A stretch of 64,000 bases of DNA from Epichloe hybrida (Eukaryota; Ascomycota; Sordariomycetes; Hypocreales; Clavicipitaceae). The DNA lies in the NCBI GenBank assembly GCA_019022495.1, contig JAFEKR010000044.1, positions 292,146-356,145 on the forward strand, read 5' to 3'. The notes under the pieces were generated by a model. It saw only the letters and a list, made by a program, of their open reading frames with translations, made no database searches and was not told the DNA's origin. The position numbers and the translations under genes were made by a program. Below are positions 33,444 through 43,989 of the stretch, piece after piece. Numbering within the stretch: the stretch's first letter is position 1; the number at the start of each line of letters is the position of its first letter.

Positions 33444-34646
33444 TCATTGTAATCGTGCCATGGTCGTCACAACCAGCTCCTTCATCTGTAGCCATCTCCG
33501 TCGCAAGCTGCTCGCCATTTCCTCATTCCCAGCCATATCATTCCCAGCCATGCACCTATCCAAGTCCATCACCTTACTCTTGATATCCTTCTCGCACCTC
33601 CTCAGCACCTTGAGCAGCTCCTTGTCCACAGCCTCTGCGTCCTCATTCTCGTCCCTCTGCCCATCCAGCACGGCCCTCCACGTTGCGTCAGGCAAACACA
33701 GCAGTCGCAGCGCCGTCTGTGTCCGATAGCACGCCGTTTCCGAATCAAGCATGTATCCGCCCCAGAAGCCAGCCTCTTGCAGCGTCCGCTTCCGGCCGGG
33801 ACCGAACAGCGAAGACATGTACGGGTCCAGGCAGATGTCGTCCCACCTGTTCACGCCACCGGGCAGAGTGAAGCCGTACTCGACGAGCAGGAAGTCGTTG
33901 GAGTGGGAGCCGTAGCGGATGAACAGCTCGTCGCCCTTATCACACGACGCGACCGTCGTGATGGTGTACCGGTCGTCGTCGAAGGAGACGCCGCATCCTC
34001 CGTCGGGGGAGTGGTTGAACAGGTCCGCCACGGGCTGCAGGACCATGTGGTCCTCGCCGGGGAGCCTCTTCTCCGTCGCGCGCGTCGTGTGGTAGAAGGA
34101 GCGGCTGTTGACGAGGTGCCATGCGTAGAGGTAGGCTTCCCGCGTGAGGGACGGGTACGCGGCCGACACGCGGGCCCAGTCCCTGGCGAACTTGGCGGCC
34201 TGCTTGTCGAGGAGGGCCCTTGCCGCAGGGGGGAGGAGCTGTTGGAGTCCCCGGGGCCAGCTGAGCGGCATGCAGGTGGTGATGTCGTCTTGGGTGGGGA
34301 GCACGGCTCTCCAGAGGGCGAGGTCGGGACATGTGTCTATGCAGAGGGACGTGGCGAGGATGGCGTGGACCGTTGCGCCCTTGAGGTTGCGGATGATGGC
34401 TCTGGGCGTGTTTCCTATGGACCTCAGGAGTGCGGCTGGGACGGTGAGGATGTCTTCCTTTGCCTGGTATGGGCGTGTCAGATGCTTATTTTTGCTTTCT
34501 TGCTTCTCACCCGTTGGCCTTCTTACCTTTAGGTTCCGCGTTGCCACGATGCCGATGCCTCGGCCGGGAAGAGGTTCAGGCCCAATGCCGTTGATGACGA
34601 CGCCGTGGACTTGAGCCCATGCGAGGAGCCGCTGGATGGCTTCCAT
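33444..34646 (-). CDS. SET-domain lysine methyltransferase (SETD3/Rkm-like)
   Basis: Exons (reverse) 34646-34527 and 34463-33444; 1140 nt, 379 aa. Seen: a split SET domain with GIGPEPLPGRGIGIVATRNL near the start, ADLFNHSPDGG (NHS motif) and the C-terminal FIRYGSHSNDFLLVEYGF, followed by a Rubisco-LSMT-like helical substrate-binding part. Relatives methylate ribosomal proteins, elongation factors or actin; the target here is unknown. The 63-bp intron (34464-34526, GTAAGA...CAG) is a multiple of three without a stop, so an unspliced transcript still reads through. Start 34646 lies near the SET domain; an ATG at 34772 gives a longer, poorly conserved N-terminus and is less likely. Confidence 0.88.
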   Translation of the reverse strand: MEAIQRLLAWAQVHGVVINGIGPEPLPGRGIGIVATRNLKVRRPTGEKQESKNKHLTRPYQAKEDILTVPAALLRSIGNTPRAIIRNLKGATVHAILATSLCIDTCPDLALWRAVLPTQDDITTCMPLSWPRGLQQLLPPAARALLDKQAAKFARDWARVSAAYPSLTREAYLYAWHLVNSRSFYHTTRATEKRLPGEDHMVLQPVADLFNHSPDGGCGVSFDDDRYTITTVASCDKGDELFIRYGSHSNDFLLVEYGFTLPGGVNRWDDICLDPYMSSLFGPGRKRTLQEAGFWGGYMLDSETACYRTQTALRLLCLPDATWRAVLDGQRDENEDAEAVDKELLKVLRRCEKDIKSKVMDLDRCMAGNDMAGNEEMASSLRRRWLQMKELVVTTMARLQ

Positions 34647-35342
34647 GCTTGGCTTTGTGCGGCGTTCTCTAGGTAGTTGGGTGAGTGTGCGAGGGACTGC
34701 AAGTTGCCGTTTCGATGAAGGGATGGCGTCTCTTTTCAGCGTGGGGAGCTTATGTCGACGACTCTTGGTCAATCGGTTCTCTGGAAGGTCGCATGCATTC
34801 TGTCATTTTGTCGTTGCATTGCATTTGCATTGCATCGTGCAGGAACAGAGCCGAGACGGGGTTGTCAGCGGCGCGATTCATGCGAAGGGTGGCAGGTAGG
34901 TAGGTGGCTTGGAAATCTCAGTGAAAATCCAGAGCTGGCGTTTAGGGTAGCGTTCAGGGTATGTCGTACGTCAACCGACGGCAAACTTGGAATATTGGCG
35001 GCGTGGATTTCAGAGCTGGCACAACTTGGGATGAACTCGAGAGCAGAGATTGCGCATCTGCAGCAAGAGTATTCCTCCCCTGCTTCTCCCACGTTCTCTC
35101 TCCGATTTGCAGCGTTGATGTGGATGGAGTCTGATACTTCTCGTGTCTGAAGCAAAATCCCAGACGCGGGATTCCTGGGTTTCCAAAAAGTCATCCGAAC
35201 ACGGCCAGGTTGGCTAGCCTCGTCAACCGTGAAAGACACAGCTGGCCAGGAACCACAAGAATGCGCATGATAAGTGGATATCGTATGCAGACGGGCCATG
35301 ACTCGAGCATCGTCCAATTCCATGCAATTACTATATACCTGC
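34647..35342. other. Intergenic region between SET and FunK1 genes
   Basis: About 700 bp on a shared minus-strand pair. A GCATTGCATTTGCATTGCAT repeat is at 34815-34834. No coding region is supported: the ORFs on both strands are short and lack family features. Confidence 0.4.
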
Positions 35343-37878
35343 CTATACGTCTGGGTCCTCCTGTGCTTCGCGAAGGATCTTCTTCATCTTAGTGTACAAC
35401 GATTTATCTTCTTTCTTCCATCTTCCTTCATTTGGAAAGACCACCCTGCGCAACCTATTGACCCAAGGTACCAGCGGCTGGTAGTATTGCGTGAAGTTGT
35501 CCTCAGCATATTCGATGAAGTCGGCTTCATCATCAATGTGTCCTTTCTTCACACGTGCTAATGAAGACAAACTGAGGTAATTCCATTGGTCGAAATCGTC
35601 GACGACCCTGCTGTGATTTGGGCCATCATAGTGAATGCATATCCAGAACAAGACCCAAAAAAATGATTCGAGATCGTGCATAAATGAGTGCTTCTCACCC
35701 TTAAGCACTCCGATAGCCATAAACACCTTCGTTCCAGTCATTTCTCTCGCCCCTGAGGCGCCTATACGTTGCTCCTCAATGGCTAGGTCGAGGTCAATGA
35801 GAAATGAGCGCCACGACGGGTTATCATCGTCCTCGTTGATAAGAAGGTTGTTAATTGAGATATCTCGTTGAAGGATGCCAGCTTTCATGAGTAGAGATTC
35901 GTGTCCCTCGATACATCCCTCCAGCGCAGCGAGGAGAGAAGCTCGGGAGCTTGCCTTGTAGATAGGCTTTCCAACGTCCTGAAGGACGACACGGCGATGG
36001 AATCGATTTGGCACTTCTGTGGTCTGTGGTTTTATGGGAGAAGTCGAACAGGGTCGCTTACTGGGCGATAGTGGCGGATCGATACTATTGGATGATCGCT
36101 TTCGTTTCGCGATGCTTCTGCTTTGACGCATTCCTTGTGCACTGGCCGTGGCCGAGTTTGTTGGGGGCGTCACAGATTTCCCCGCGCGGTAGTTTTCCGC
36201 GTCTCTGATGTTCATACCAGCTCGAACGTTATTATAAACATCATCATCTCTGCCTCGGACGCGGACGGTCTCATGGTGATAGTATCTTGCCACATTTACT
36301 ACACCCTTAGCAGTCGCCTCCTGAAGTAACTTGCCTTCCTCTTCCCGCTCAGGATATTGCCACGAGTCTTTGATGACAAGAGGCGCGTTATCTCCTTCTC
36401 GATGAGCTCTCCAGCATGTTGTTGCGCGACCGGCCACGCAGGGAGCTCGCCTTATCTGTTGGTCAATAATGAGTCGTTCTAGTTTGCCGTTTCGTTCGAT
36501 CTCGATGTATTGTTTTCCCTCTGAAGAGGCAATTGTAGGGTCGAAACCGAGATCTTCCTCATTCATCCACAAAAACCCAAGGATCGTAGACACAAACTGT
36601 TTTGGATCCTTATTGATGTCGAAACTTTTCGATGCAATCCCTCCAAGTCGATCAAATACCCACAATCTCATCATAGAGCCGCAGAGCGTGAAGCCCAGGA
36701 CGAAGCGGCGATTATATTGGGCAGCCAGCACCTCTCTGGCATATCTCCCAAGGTCAAGCCACGCCTTCGAAGCTATATCGGCCAATCGGTTGCTCTTTAT
36801 CTCTCCCGGCACGTAGATCTTCGACCAATGACATCGAGAGTACATATTGGCGTTTGGGTCATTGACAAATCCGACGTCTAATTTGCGTTCTGCCGTGGAC
36901 CCTTCGATTGGCATGTTGGGTTGTGCTAAAGTCCTCCTCCGCTGTAATGCCGTGGTTGGCTTGTATTCGTTCGCCAGGTCCCAGAGCCGTTCGGTGATGC
37001 CCGAAAACCAGCTTAAAACCCCATACTGATTTGCGTCTTCTGGCCAATCCCTCCATCCTTCGTTAAAGAGTGCATCGTCGCCCTCGAAGCACTTTTTGAC
37101 GACAGCCTCAGATGCTCGTTCAAGGCCTGGGACGGCTCCAAAGAATGTCTCGTGAAATTGAGGAAGCCCAACGTATAGATTGCCCAGTTCTGCCTTGAGG
37201 ACTCTATCCACATCTTTGCGATATTCAGATGAGTTCGCGAAGCTGGCAGTATTGTGACGCCATGGGGTTTGTTGGACAGAAGTTACTATCGTTCGTGGAG
37301 GAGGGGTAGATTCGGTGACAGCGGCGTAGACCTGTGTCCAAACAAGTGCATCATTGGTGTTTTCGGTGAGGACTGCGTGCAGAAGAGGCTTGATATGGTC
37401 GAGGTCGAAATTGTCGGAGTTGCCGACGACATAGTTGTTTAGTCTTGTTATATCGCCGAGAAGATTCTTGCCACTGCCACTGGAACGAAGCAGACGAGCA
37501 ACCGGAAGAACTTGCAATGCTGAGAGCAGGTGGACAGCGAGAACCTGAAGATCTGCAGACGGTAAGCGAAGCACACTAACTCCTTAGTCGTGATACAGCT
37601 TGTGGAGTCACGTCAAGTAGGGGTCTGTATATATCCAATTAGTCAAAACTAAACAAGAGATACATACAGACCCCTGGTTGACGTGACTCCACAGGCTGTA
37701 TCACGACTAAGGAGAAACAAAGCCACGGTGTCCTCCTACCTTCCGAAGTGAGCTGCTGGAGGGCGTTCAGCTTGGGGATGCTCCGCCTTTGGCAGATGGC
37801 GTCGAAAGTTGTGCGAAAGACATCAAGGCCTTGTCCGATAGGGTTGTCCTCGATGATCTTCAGACTGGCTTGATCCAT
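35343..37878 (-). CDS. FunK1-family fungal protein kinase
   Basis: Exons (reverse) 37878-37740 and 37552-35343; 2349 nt, 782 aa. FunK1 is a fungus-specific kinase-like family of unknown role. Seen: a long N-terminal region; kinase motifs ILQRDISINNLLIN (catalytic loop HRD-like with Gln-Arg-Asp), SFLIDLDLAIEE (DFG replaced by DLD) and MTGTKVFMAIGVL; then an inserted charged Ser/Arg/Pro stretch ahead of the C-lobe. The missing canonical His and Gly are family features. The start at 37878 has an ideal CACCATGG context; an in-frame ATG lies at 37923 and another at 38016. The 187-bp intron (37553-37739) holds a 135-bp palindromic element. It is divergent from COQ4. Confidence 0.85.
37580..37714. 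repeat. Palindromic MITE-like element in the FunK1 intron
   Basis: Two 55-bp arms (37580-37634, 37660-37714) are inverted copies with 51 of 55 positions matching, separated by a 25-bp loop. Arms start CTCCTTAGTCG and carry GGAGTCACGTCAA, which contains TGACGTGA and TGACTC on the other strand (CRE/AP-1-like). It lies wholly within the 187-bp first intron of FunK1. A clear target duplication is not visible (flanks AA/AA only). It probably is a non-autonomous transposon or relic, or it might be a regulatory hairpin. Transcript folding would give a long stem. Confidence 0.85.
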
Positions 37879-38283
37879 GGTGACAAAGCTGTAAGGCGGT
37901 GCAATGTTAGCGACGGATAGCATTGGCGGATCTTTTGGTCTATTGGGAAATTCTAGCACACCTTCTAGGTTCTGACAAAAACCCGTCTCCGAGGATGTAA
38001 TGTTTCCGTGTGACAATGCGCAGGGGGAAGGCTGGTTTATTGTCCGTAGCTAGTTGCTGTGGGCACTATTTATGGTTGACCATCGTGTCACGTGACTGAA
38101 GGATCCACATGTAATCCGCATGTACTGTACCTTATTTTGTACGTCCGTACGAAGTACCTGATTTCTGTACGGACTAGCGGACTGTCCAATAGCCAGCGAG
38201 GCCCCACCTTGGAGCCTCACAAGTCACAACTCCAACCCAACCCCAAACCAACCCCAGGAGGAGTAAATAATCAACATACTACA
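37879..38283. other. Divergent promoter region, FunK1 / COQ4
   Basis: About 400 bp. GTACGTCCGTACGAAGTAC-like short palindromic runs at 38138-38160. Contains in-frame but probably non-coding sequence upstream of FunK1. No other gene seen. Confidence 0.4.
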
Positions 38284-39258
38284 ATGGATATCGCACTCAG
38301 GAGGGCACCGCAGTCAACTTCCTCAGCCAAGCACGCACTCCGCACTCTCGCGTGCGCAAATTGCACACCGTCGAAATCCAGCGACAGACACTTCTCGGTG
38401 CTCAATCGACCGCCCCCCAACTATCCCGGCCATGTGCCTCTCACCAAGATGGAGCGTCTGAGCATGGCCGTCGGGTCAAGTGCCATGGCCCTGATCAACC
38501 CATACAGAGCAGGTACATCGTATTCCAGCCCTCGTTGGGACTCCTCGGGACTCCTTGGTGCTCGTTCCCAAGCAAGCCACGACGGGAAAGCTTACATACA
38601 TGCATCCGCAGACCTCGTCGCGACCGTCGGCGAATCCACGGCAACGCCGTACTTCATCCACCGCCTCCGTGACGCCATGCTCGCCGACCCAACCGGCCGT
38701 CGCATCCTCCGCCTCCGACCGCGAATCACCTCCAAGACCCTCTCCCTGAGCCACCTCCGGTCCCTGCCCGGAAACACAGTCGGCCGCGCCTACGTCTCGT
38801 GGCTGGACCGCGAGGGCGTCTCCCCCGACACGCGAGACCAGACGCGCTACATTGACGACGAGGAGTGCGCGTACGTCATGCAGCGGTACCGAGAATGCCA
38901 CGACTTCTACCACGCCGTCACCGGGCTGCCCGTTGTCCGCGAGGGCGAAGTCGCCCTCAAGGCCTTCGAATGGGCGAACACGTGCCTGCCCATGGCCGGC
39001 CTGAGCATGTTCGCCGCCGCGACCATGAAGGCCCAGGAGAGGCGGAGGTTCTGGTCCATTTACCTGCCCTGGGCGCTGAGGAACGGATCCCGCAGCAAGG
39101 AGGTCATCAATGTGTTTTGGGAGGAGCAGTTGGAGCGGGACGTGGAGGAGCTGCGCGACGAGCTGGGCATCGAGCGACCTCCCGACCTGAGGGATATACG
39201 GAAGCGGGCGAGGGAGGAGACGAAGAGATTGCAGGAGATTAGGCAGAATGGCATTTGA
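38284..39258 (+). CDS. COQ4: COQ4 ubiquinone biosynthesis protein
   Basis: Exons 38284-38512 and 38612-39258; 876 nt, 291 aa. Coq4 is a peripheral mitochondrial inner-membrane protein that organises the CoQ synthome and, per recent work on the family, takes part in C1 decarboxylation of the head group. Seen: an Arg/Ser/Ala-rich presequence ([20 protein letters not shown]), the HDxxH metal motif at residues 173-177 ([12 protein letters not shown]), and the family-typical block [20 protein letters not shown]. The 99-bp intron (38513-38611) is a multiple of three with no stop, so unspliced message stays in frame. It converges with the PDCD5 gene (233 bp between stops). Confidence 0.93.
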   Translation: MDIALRRAPQSTSSAKHALRTLACANCTPSKSSDRHFSVLNRPPPNYPGHVPLTKMERLSMAVGSSAMALINPYRAGTSYSSPRWDSSGLLGARSQASHDGKAYIHASADLVATVGESTATPYFIHRLRDAMLADPTGRRILRLRPRITSKTLSLSHLRSLPGNTVGRAYVSWLDREGVSPDTRDQTRYIDDEECAYVMQRYRECHDFYHAVTGLPVVREGEVALKAFEWANTCLPMAGLSMFAAATMKAQERRRFWSIYLPWALRNGSRSKEVINVFWEEQLERDVEELRDELGIERPPDLRDIRKRAREETKRLQEIRQNGI

Positions 39259-39491
39259 AATCTGGTTTCCCCCAGCACCAATTTTTTTTCTTTTTGCCAA
39301 AGGTAGATTTTATTTCAAATCCCGTGGTATAATCAGTACAGCGTATCACCATTCGCGGCATCAACACAAACATCTGGCAGCTCTCAAAATGGCCCATTTC
39401 GACCCAACTACCAACATGAACCCCCCCCCTCCTCAAGAAAAAAAAAACACGCAGAAACCATGGTATCGTTATCGTAAGCACCGACACTCCC

Positions 39492-40037
39492 TCACAAATC
39501 CAGCAGGTCGTCGTCGTCGTCATCATCCCACCCCTTCCGCCTGCTCACCACAATCCTCTCCTCCTCCTTGTTATCCGCCACCGCATTCAGCAGCTCCTTC
39601 AGCTGCGCCTCGGTAACCTTCTGCCTCAGCTGGCCCGTCTGCGCCAGCGTGATGAGCCTGTTCTCAATGTCCGTCGCGCGCTGCTCCTTGACGAGGCGAA
39701 TCCGGCCGAGGCGATCCGCGGCCTCGGGGTGGAGAATCTGGTTGAGCACGTGTTGACGAGCGTCCTCCTGCTGCCTATAGGACACGGACGAATGAGACAT
39801 GGTCAGAAAATACCCGAGTCGCTTGAAAAAGGGGGGGGGGGCGCATACTGCTTCTGGCCTTCTTGGCCTTGTTCCCCGGATGGGGAGCCGCCGCCGCCGC
39901 CGCCGCCGCCTGCTGAGCCAGACTGGGCTTTGAGCTGCTCGAGACGAGCCTTTCTGATCTGCGATCCTACAAATCAGCCATGTGGGGTGTTTTGGCGATG
40001 CCGGTCAGCGCACCTGTTCGAGCTCGGATTCGTCCAT
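39492..40037 (-). CDS. PDCD5/TFAR19-family protein
   Basis: Exons (reverse) 40037-40014, 39958-39849, 39774-39492; 417 nt, 138 aa. Seen: MDESELEQ then an RKARLEQLKAQ helix, a Gly-rich linker with a GGGGGGGG run, then the compact helical core (LNQILHPEAADRLGRIRLVK, TDIENRLITLAQTGQLRQKV) and an acidic tail of seven Asp. Family members occur in archaea and eukaryotes; animal PDCD5 is linked to apoptosis and chaperonin. Function in fungi is not settled. First exon is only 24 nt; introns are 55 and 74 bp. The intron 1 acceptor ATCGCAG (39959) was chosen over a nearer TAG to keep frame. Confidence 0.9.
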
Positions 40038-40400
40038 TTTCTTTTTTTTCCTTTGTAAATAGTAGGGCTGTGTCGTGCAATGTTTCGAGATGATGGTGGG
40101 GCAAGTCATTGCAGGTTGGAGGGGCAGATGATGGGACTCATCACGTGAGCCCATCGATGGAACAACCCCATGTCAAACGATTGACGTTTGGCGACGGGTG
40201 GATTCACAAACATCCCCAGATAAGCATGTGCTTTCATGGTCTTATGAGGGGAGTTTTTTTTTGGCGTGAAAAGATTGAGAGAACCCACGGCTCCCATTTA
40301 TGATTGAATCAGCCGTTCTCATTGCCCCCTTACAAGTACACGCCATTGCTATGCTATCCTCTAAAAAAGAAAACCGGAACTGGAAACAGAGTACAAGGGT
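40038..40400. other. Intergenic region between PDCD5 and the PanE-like gene
   Basis: About 360 bp. It serves as PDCD5 promoter and the terminator of the downstream minus-strand gene. A T9 run at 40254-40261 and CCCATCACATGATG-like motif noted. No gene seen. Confidence 0.4.
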
Positions 40401-41606
40401 TTAATATGCAGTCTGCTGCGGTGGTGAAGTCCTGTATCTGAACGCCAAGTGGCTCGGGACGGATGTTTCTTCCATGGGCACGAACGAGTTTAGACGCTCA
40501 ATGGCTTGAGAATGCTTCGCCTTGACCATATCACGCATCATTATGTTCATCCGCATGTCCACACCCAGTCTCTGACCGCGACGAAGGAAGTACCCGTTCA
40601 AGTACTCGACGTCTGTTGGCAGTCCTTTCTCGATACGCCTAGTGAGCTTACTCGGCTCTGATCGCTTTGCCATTATTCGGTTGTGCATAAACTTTCGAAT
40701 GCCTTTGCTGTGTACGTAGTCTCTGATGACTGTTGATCCTTGCAACTCTGGCATGTTTTCTAGAACCAGCAACATCTCGGATAGGAGGCCCTGCATCATC
40801 CGCTGCGCAGGAGGATTTTGTAATAGACCCTGGTACGGCATTTCCAGCAGTACACAGACAGGCTCGACAACCGAGTCAAATATGACTGATGGCAGTTTGA
40901 ACCGTAACCATTGGTCGTAGGAAGTAAAGGATGAGTGCAGATCTTCCGCTTCTTCCAACGTCCTAATGAAATTCGGTCGTGATTTGATCTTTTGCATATC
41001 TTTCACGCGCATTCGAGGCTCTTGGCCGAAAGTCAACTTGGTTTGGCCTTGTTTGAGCTGGGTTACCGCGTCGTATGTTCGATTGAAAGCCAAGCGATGG
41101 CTCATGTGTCCCAGTAGAAAGCTTGGCGAGGCATCGATTCCGTCGAAAATCTTCCTTCTCACGTCTTCCAAAACCCCTAGCCCGTCGTTCATGAGGCAAA
41201 CAGTGGTGTTTTCGTCGATCCGATGCTTGACTGTCTTCAAGGCCTCAGCGGCCTCGTGGCCATGCCCAGTGACCACAAGTTGATCGATACGAGAGCTGTC
41301 GTCTCTGGCAAAGGTTCGTGGGATCGCCAAGTTGGTTGCGACATGGGAAGTGGCTCGTCGACTGTTGGGCCGTAATCTTTGTATGTTGCGATACTTCGAA
41401 GAGCAATGATCTCTCCAGCCAAGCAATTCAACTGAGTCGTAGACACTTGAAAGTGCGTGCGCGATGAACTTTGATCTCTCATCCTCTCCAAGGATGTGAA
41501 TCTTGTGTACAGTGGGTGATTGAGCGGCTTCTCGAGGGAGGAGGACGGAAGGCACATAGAATTGAGGCGTCGGCAGTGTTTTGGCTATTGATGGCTCGAC
41601 TTTCAT
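40401..41606 (-). CDS. Ketopantoate reductase-like (ApbA/PanE) protein, probably mitochondrial
   Basis: One exon by this model, 1206 nt, 401 aa. Seen: a Rossmann-type start VHKIHILGEDERSKFIAHAL, then QLVVTGHGHEAAEALKTV and NTTVCLMNDGLG with LGHMSHRL (the PanE TxxLxQNGxG and GxxxG area, altered here), and an all-helical C-domain ending PTDVEYLNGYFLRRGQRLGV, which fits ApbA_C. Catalytic Lys/Asn/Glu are not clear, so it may be a divergent structural relative. The frame stays open upstream to a GTG at 41795 and on to a stop near 41990 with no ATG. A 5' exon may exist, with an Arg-rich mitochondrial presequence; I took the first ATG at 41606 conservatively. Confidence 0.75.
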   Translation of the reverse strand: MKVEPSIAKTLPTPQFYVPSVLLPREAAQSPTVHKIHILGEDERSKFIAHALSSVYDSVELLGWRDHCSSKYRNIQRLRPNSRRATSHVATNLAIPRTFARDDSSRIDQLVVTGHGHEAAEALKTVKHRIDENTTVCLMNDGLGVLEDVRRKIFDGIDASPSFLLGHMSHRLAFNRTYDAVTQLKQGQTKLTFGQEPRMRVKDMQKIKSRPNFIRTLEEAEDLHSSFTSYDQWLRFKLPSVIFDSVVEPVCVLLEMPYQGLLQNPPAQRMMQGLLSEMLLVLENMPELQGSTVIRDYVHSKGIRKFMHNRIMAKRSEPSKLTRRIEKGLPTDVEYLNGYFLRRGQRLGVDMRMNIMMRDMVKAKHSQAIERLNSFVPMEETSVPSHLAFRYRTSPPQQTAY

Positions 41607-42577
41607 TGAATTCGGCCACGGCCGTCGCGATCGTAGCGTCGTGCTGCTTGGGGGAAGAGCTTCGCGTGACTTGTGCCGGTCGGTCGTCGCGACTGTGTCG
41701 TATCGTCGCCCGGTCGTCCCGCAAACACAAATGCTACCGCGAATGCATGATCGAGGTATCCTTGCGGGAAACCGCAGAGTACTTAGAGCAGCCACCTTGA
41801 CGACTGGGTTGCGGGACTTGCGACGGTCGCAGGGTTTGACTCTTCTTGCTAGTGATGGTGATCTGCTGAGGTCCGGCGATTCACAATAGTCGTAAGCATC
41901 CGAGAGGAAATTGAAGCAGCTTGCAAAGAGGAGGGGATGATGGGTAGACAGGAAATAGCCCGGCGTTGGAATGGTCCGCCGGCTGCTCTAGAAAAATGAC
42001 CCATCACGTGGACCAATCGAGAGCCAGCTGATTGCATGCAGCGACCCACTAGGCAGTTCATGGTGTCCGTTTTCCTGCTTCATACTGTAATAAATATAAA
42101 TACGGACTTGTGTGTCTGCATCGATCTTCGCGTTGCGATGGAAGGTGGCAGCACCCCGATCAGGAACAAATTGAGCTTCATTGTGCAGAATAGTTGCACG
42201 CTTTTGTTTTCTGCGTTATGTCTCAATCCTGACCGATACACACGCTCCCATGTAAATTCCCGCATCGTGTTGGTGTAAATGACCATGGCAATCTTCCATC
42301 AGTTCGAGCTGGCGACACATATTTCCTCCAATATTCCAAGGACACGCGGCAGTTGGAAATAATCATGGTCTTGTGTCGTCCTTGTTATTGCGAAACTCCG
42401 TCTTAATGTAGGTAGCGATCAAAATCGCGCGGCTATCTGACCTCGACCGTGTGGGAATGACTTCGTCCTGAAAGAAGAAACATGCCTATCATCGTTGGTG
42501 ATGTATCAAATTAGTCTCCAAGCCGCGGAACAACGAATACGTATCCCATTGATCGACAAAAGGACCACCCTTGGATT
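41607..42577. other. Region between PanE-like and DCAF11 genes
   Basis: About 970 bp. 41607-41990 is open in the PanE-like frame and might be coding by an unseen 5' exon. The remainder holds AAATATAAATACGG near 42092 and no clear gene. The stop of the WD40 gene lies at 42578. Confidence 0.4.
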
Positions 42578-43953
42578 TTAGAAACTGGACTCGTTGTATG
42601 CTTCAGCATTGGGACGGAGCAGTTCATCCACACTGCGTCGCATGCCTGGCTCTCCTTCATCTTCACGGCTTTCGTTGAAAGCGTGCAGAGTACATGTCCC
42701 CCGGGCCATGCTGTATCCATTCCATGCCGACGCTGATGCCGCAATTAGCCACATTTCGTCCTGCAAGTAAACATCTGTTCTTCCAAGGAATACAACGACT
42801 TACCGACAACCATGGGGGCACTGGGATGCCAGCTGGCATCACGAACACACGTGCCCCAGCCAGTAGGTTCCTCGAAATACAGACGGGTATGACGGTCCAC
42901 GCGACGAGTTCCCATTGTCGCCTTCTTGACGTCTATCTTGCCGGCAAGAGTCGCGTCCATGTTCCAGATGTACACGTTTCCATCGGCGCTTCCCGAGTAG
43001 ACGTATCTTGAGTTTGTTGCTGAGGGTGGTGAGAAATGACATCTGATGAGTGTTCTTAGAACTTTGTGTCCCCTAAAGGTCACGACAGAATTGTCAAAAG
43101 GATGCACGTTCCAGTCCTCATCGTCATACGCCTCTCGCCGATAGTCGAAGCCGCTAGTGTTGGTATAGTATGTTTGGTCCAATTCTCGGAATCGGTTCGT
43201 GGACATGACCATTCTCAAGTCCCACAGCTTCATGCTCTGATCCTTGCCATTGCTGAGGATATAACGCCCGTCACCCTTGCTATCGATATACGTGAGTCCC
43301 TCAACATGCCCGACGAAAGCACCGGCTTCCCGACCGTCGCCCATACTCCGCCGATCCCACACCTTGATGGTCGCGTCGTCGGAGCCCGAATAAAGAATGT
43401 GTGGCGAAGACTTGTCTGCAAAGCACACTGCATTGACGTCATCATTATGACCCTCAACGTGATGCAAAACACGCCTTGACTCGATATCAAATATAACCAA
43501 AGAATTGGAGCTCGTGCCAGCAACAAGCTCACGACCATCGCCCGAGAATCGGATCGACCAGATGCCAAAGCCGCCACGAGTTCTCCACTCCTGCGTTGGC
43601 CGACTAGCTCCATCATCAAGTTCCAATGTGTAGGGGTCCCCGGTATCGTTGGGATCTGTCGGGGCTATCGAGACCATACTTTGAATGGACGTATATGCTA
43701 GCCAGCGGTTGTCAGGACTCAATGATGCGTCGGTCAAGGTCCATTGACCCCAGGGATAGGCTACAGTTTTGTAGTGTTTCCAATTGTACGGATTTGAGGT
43801 ATCGTACATGCGAACGTGAAAGTCTTGACAGCAGGAGAAGAAGAAGTTGCCATCATTTGAGAACTGTCCCGAGTATACAGGATCCTCATAATGAATGATC
43901 TGCTCAACTGCTGTTCCAGGTATTAAGGCCTATGGTGTTGGTGTCAGTGACAG

Positions 43954-43989
<36 letters not shown>

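Noticed and set aside
33777..34532. 251-codon plus ORF opposite the SET gene
   Set aside because: Antisense shadow, no recognisable protein features.
38476..39300. 274-codon minus ORF opposite COQ4
   Set aside because: Antisense to a well-supported gene with high GC3; no domain.
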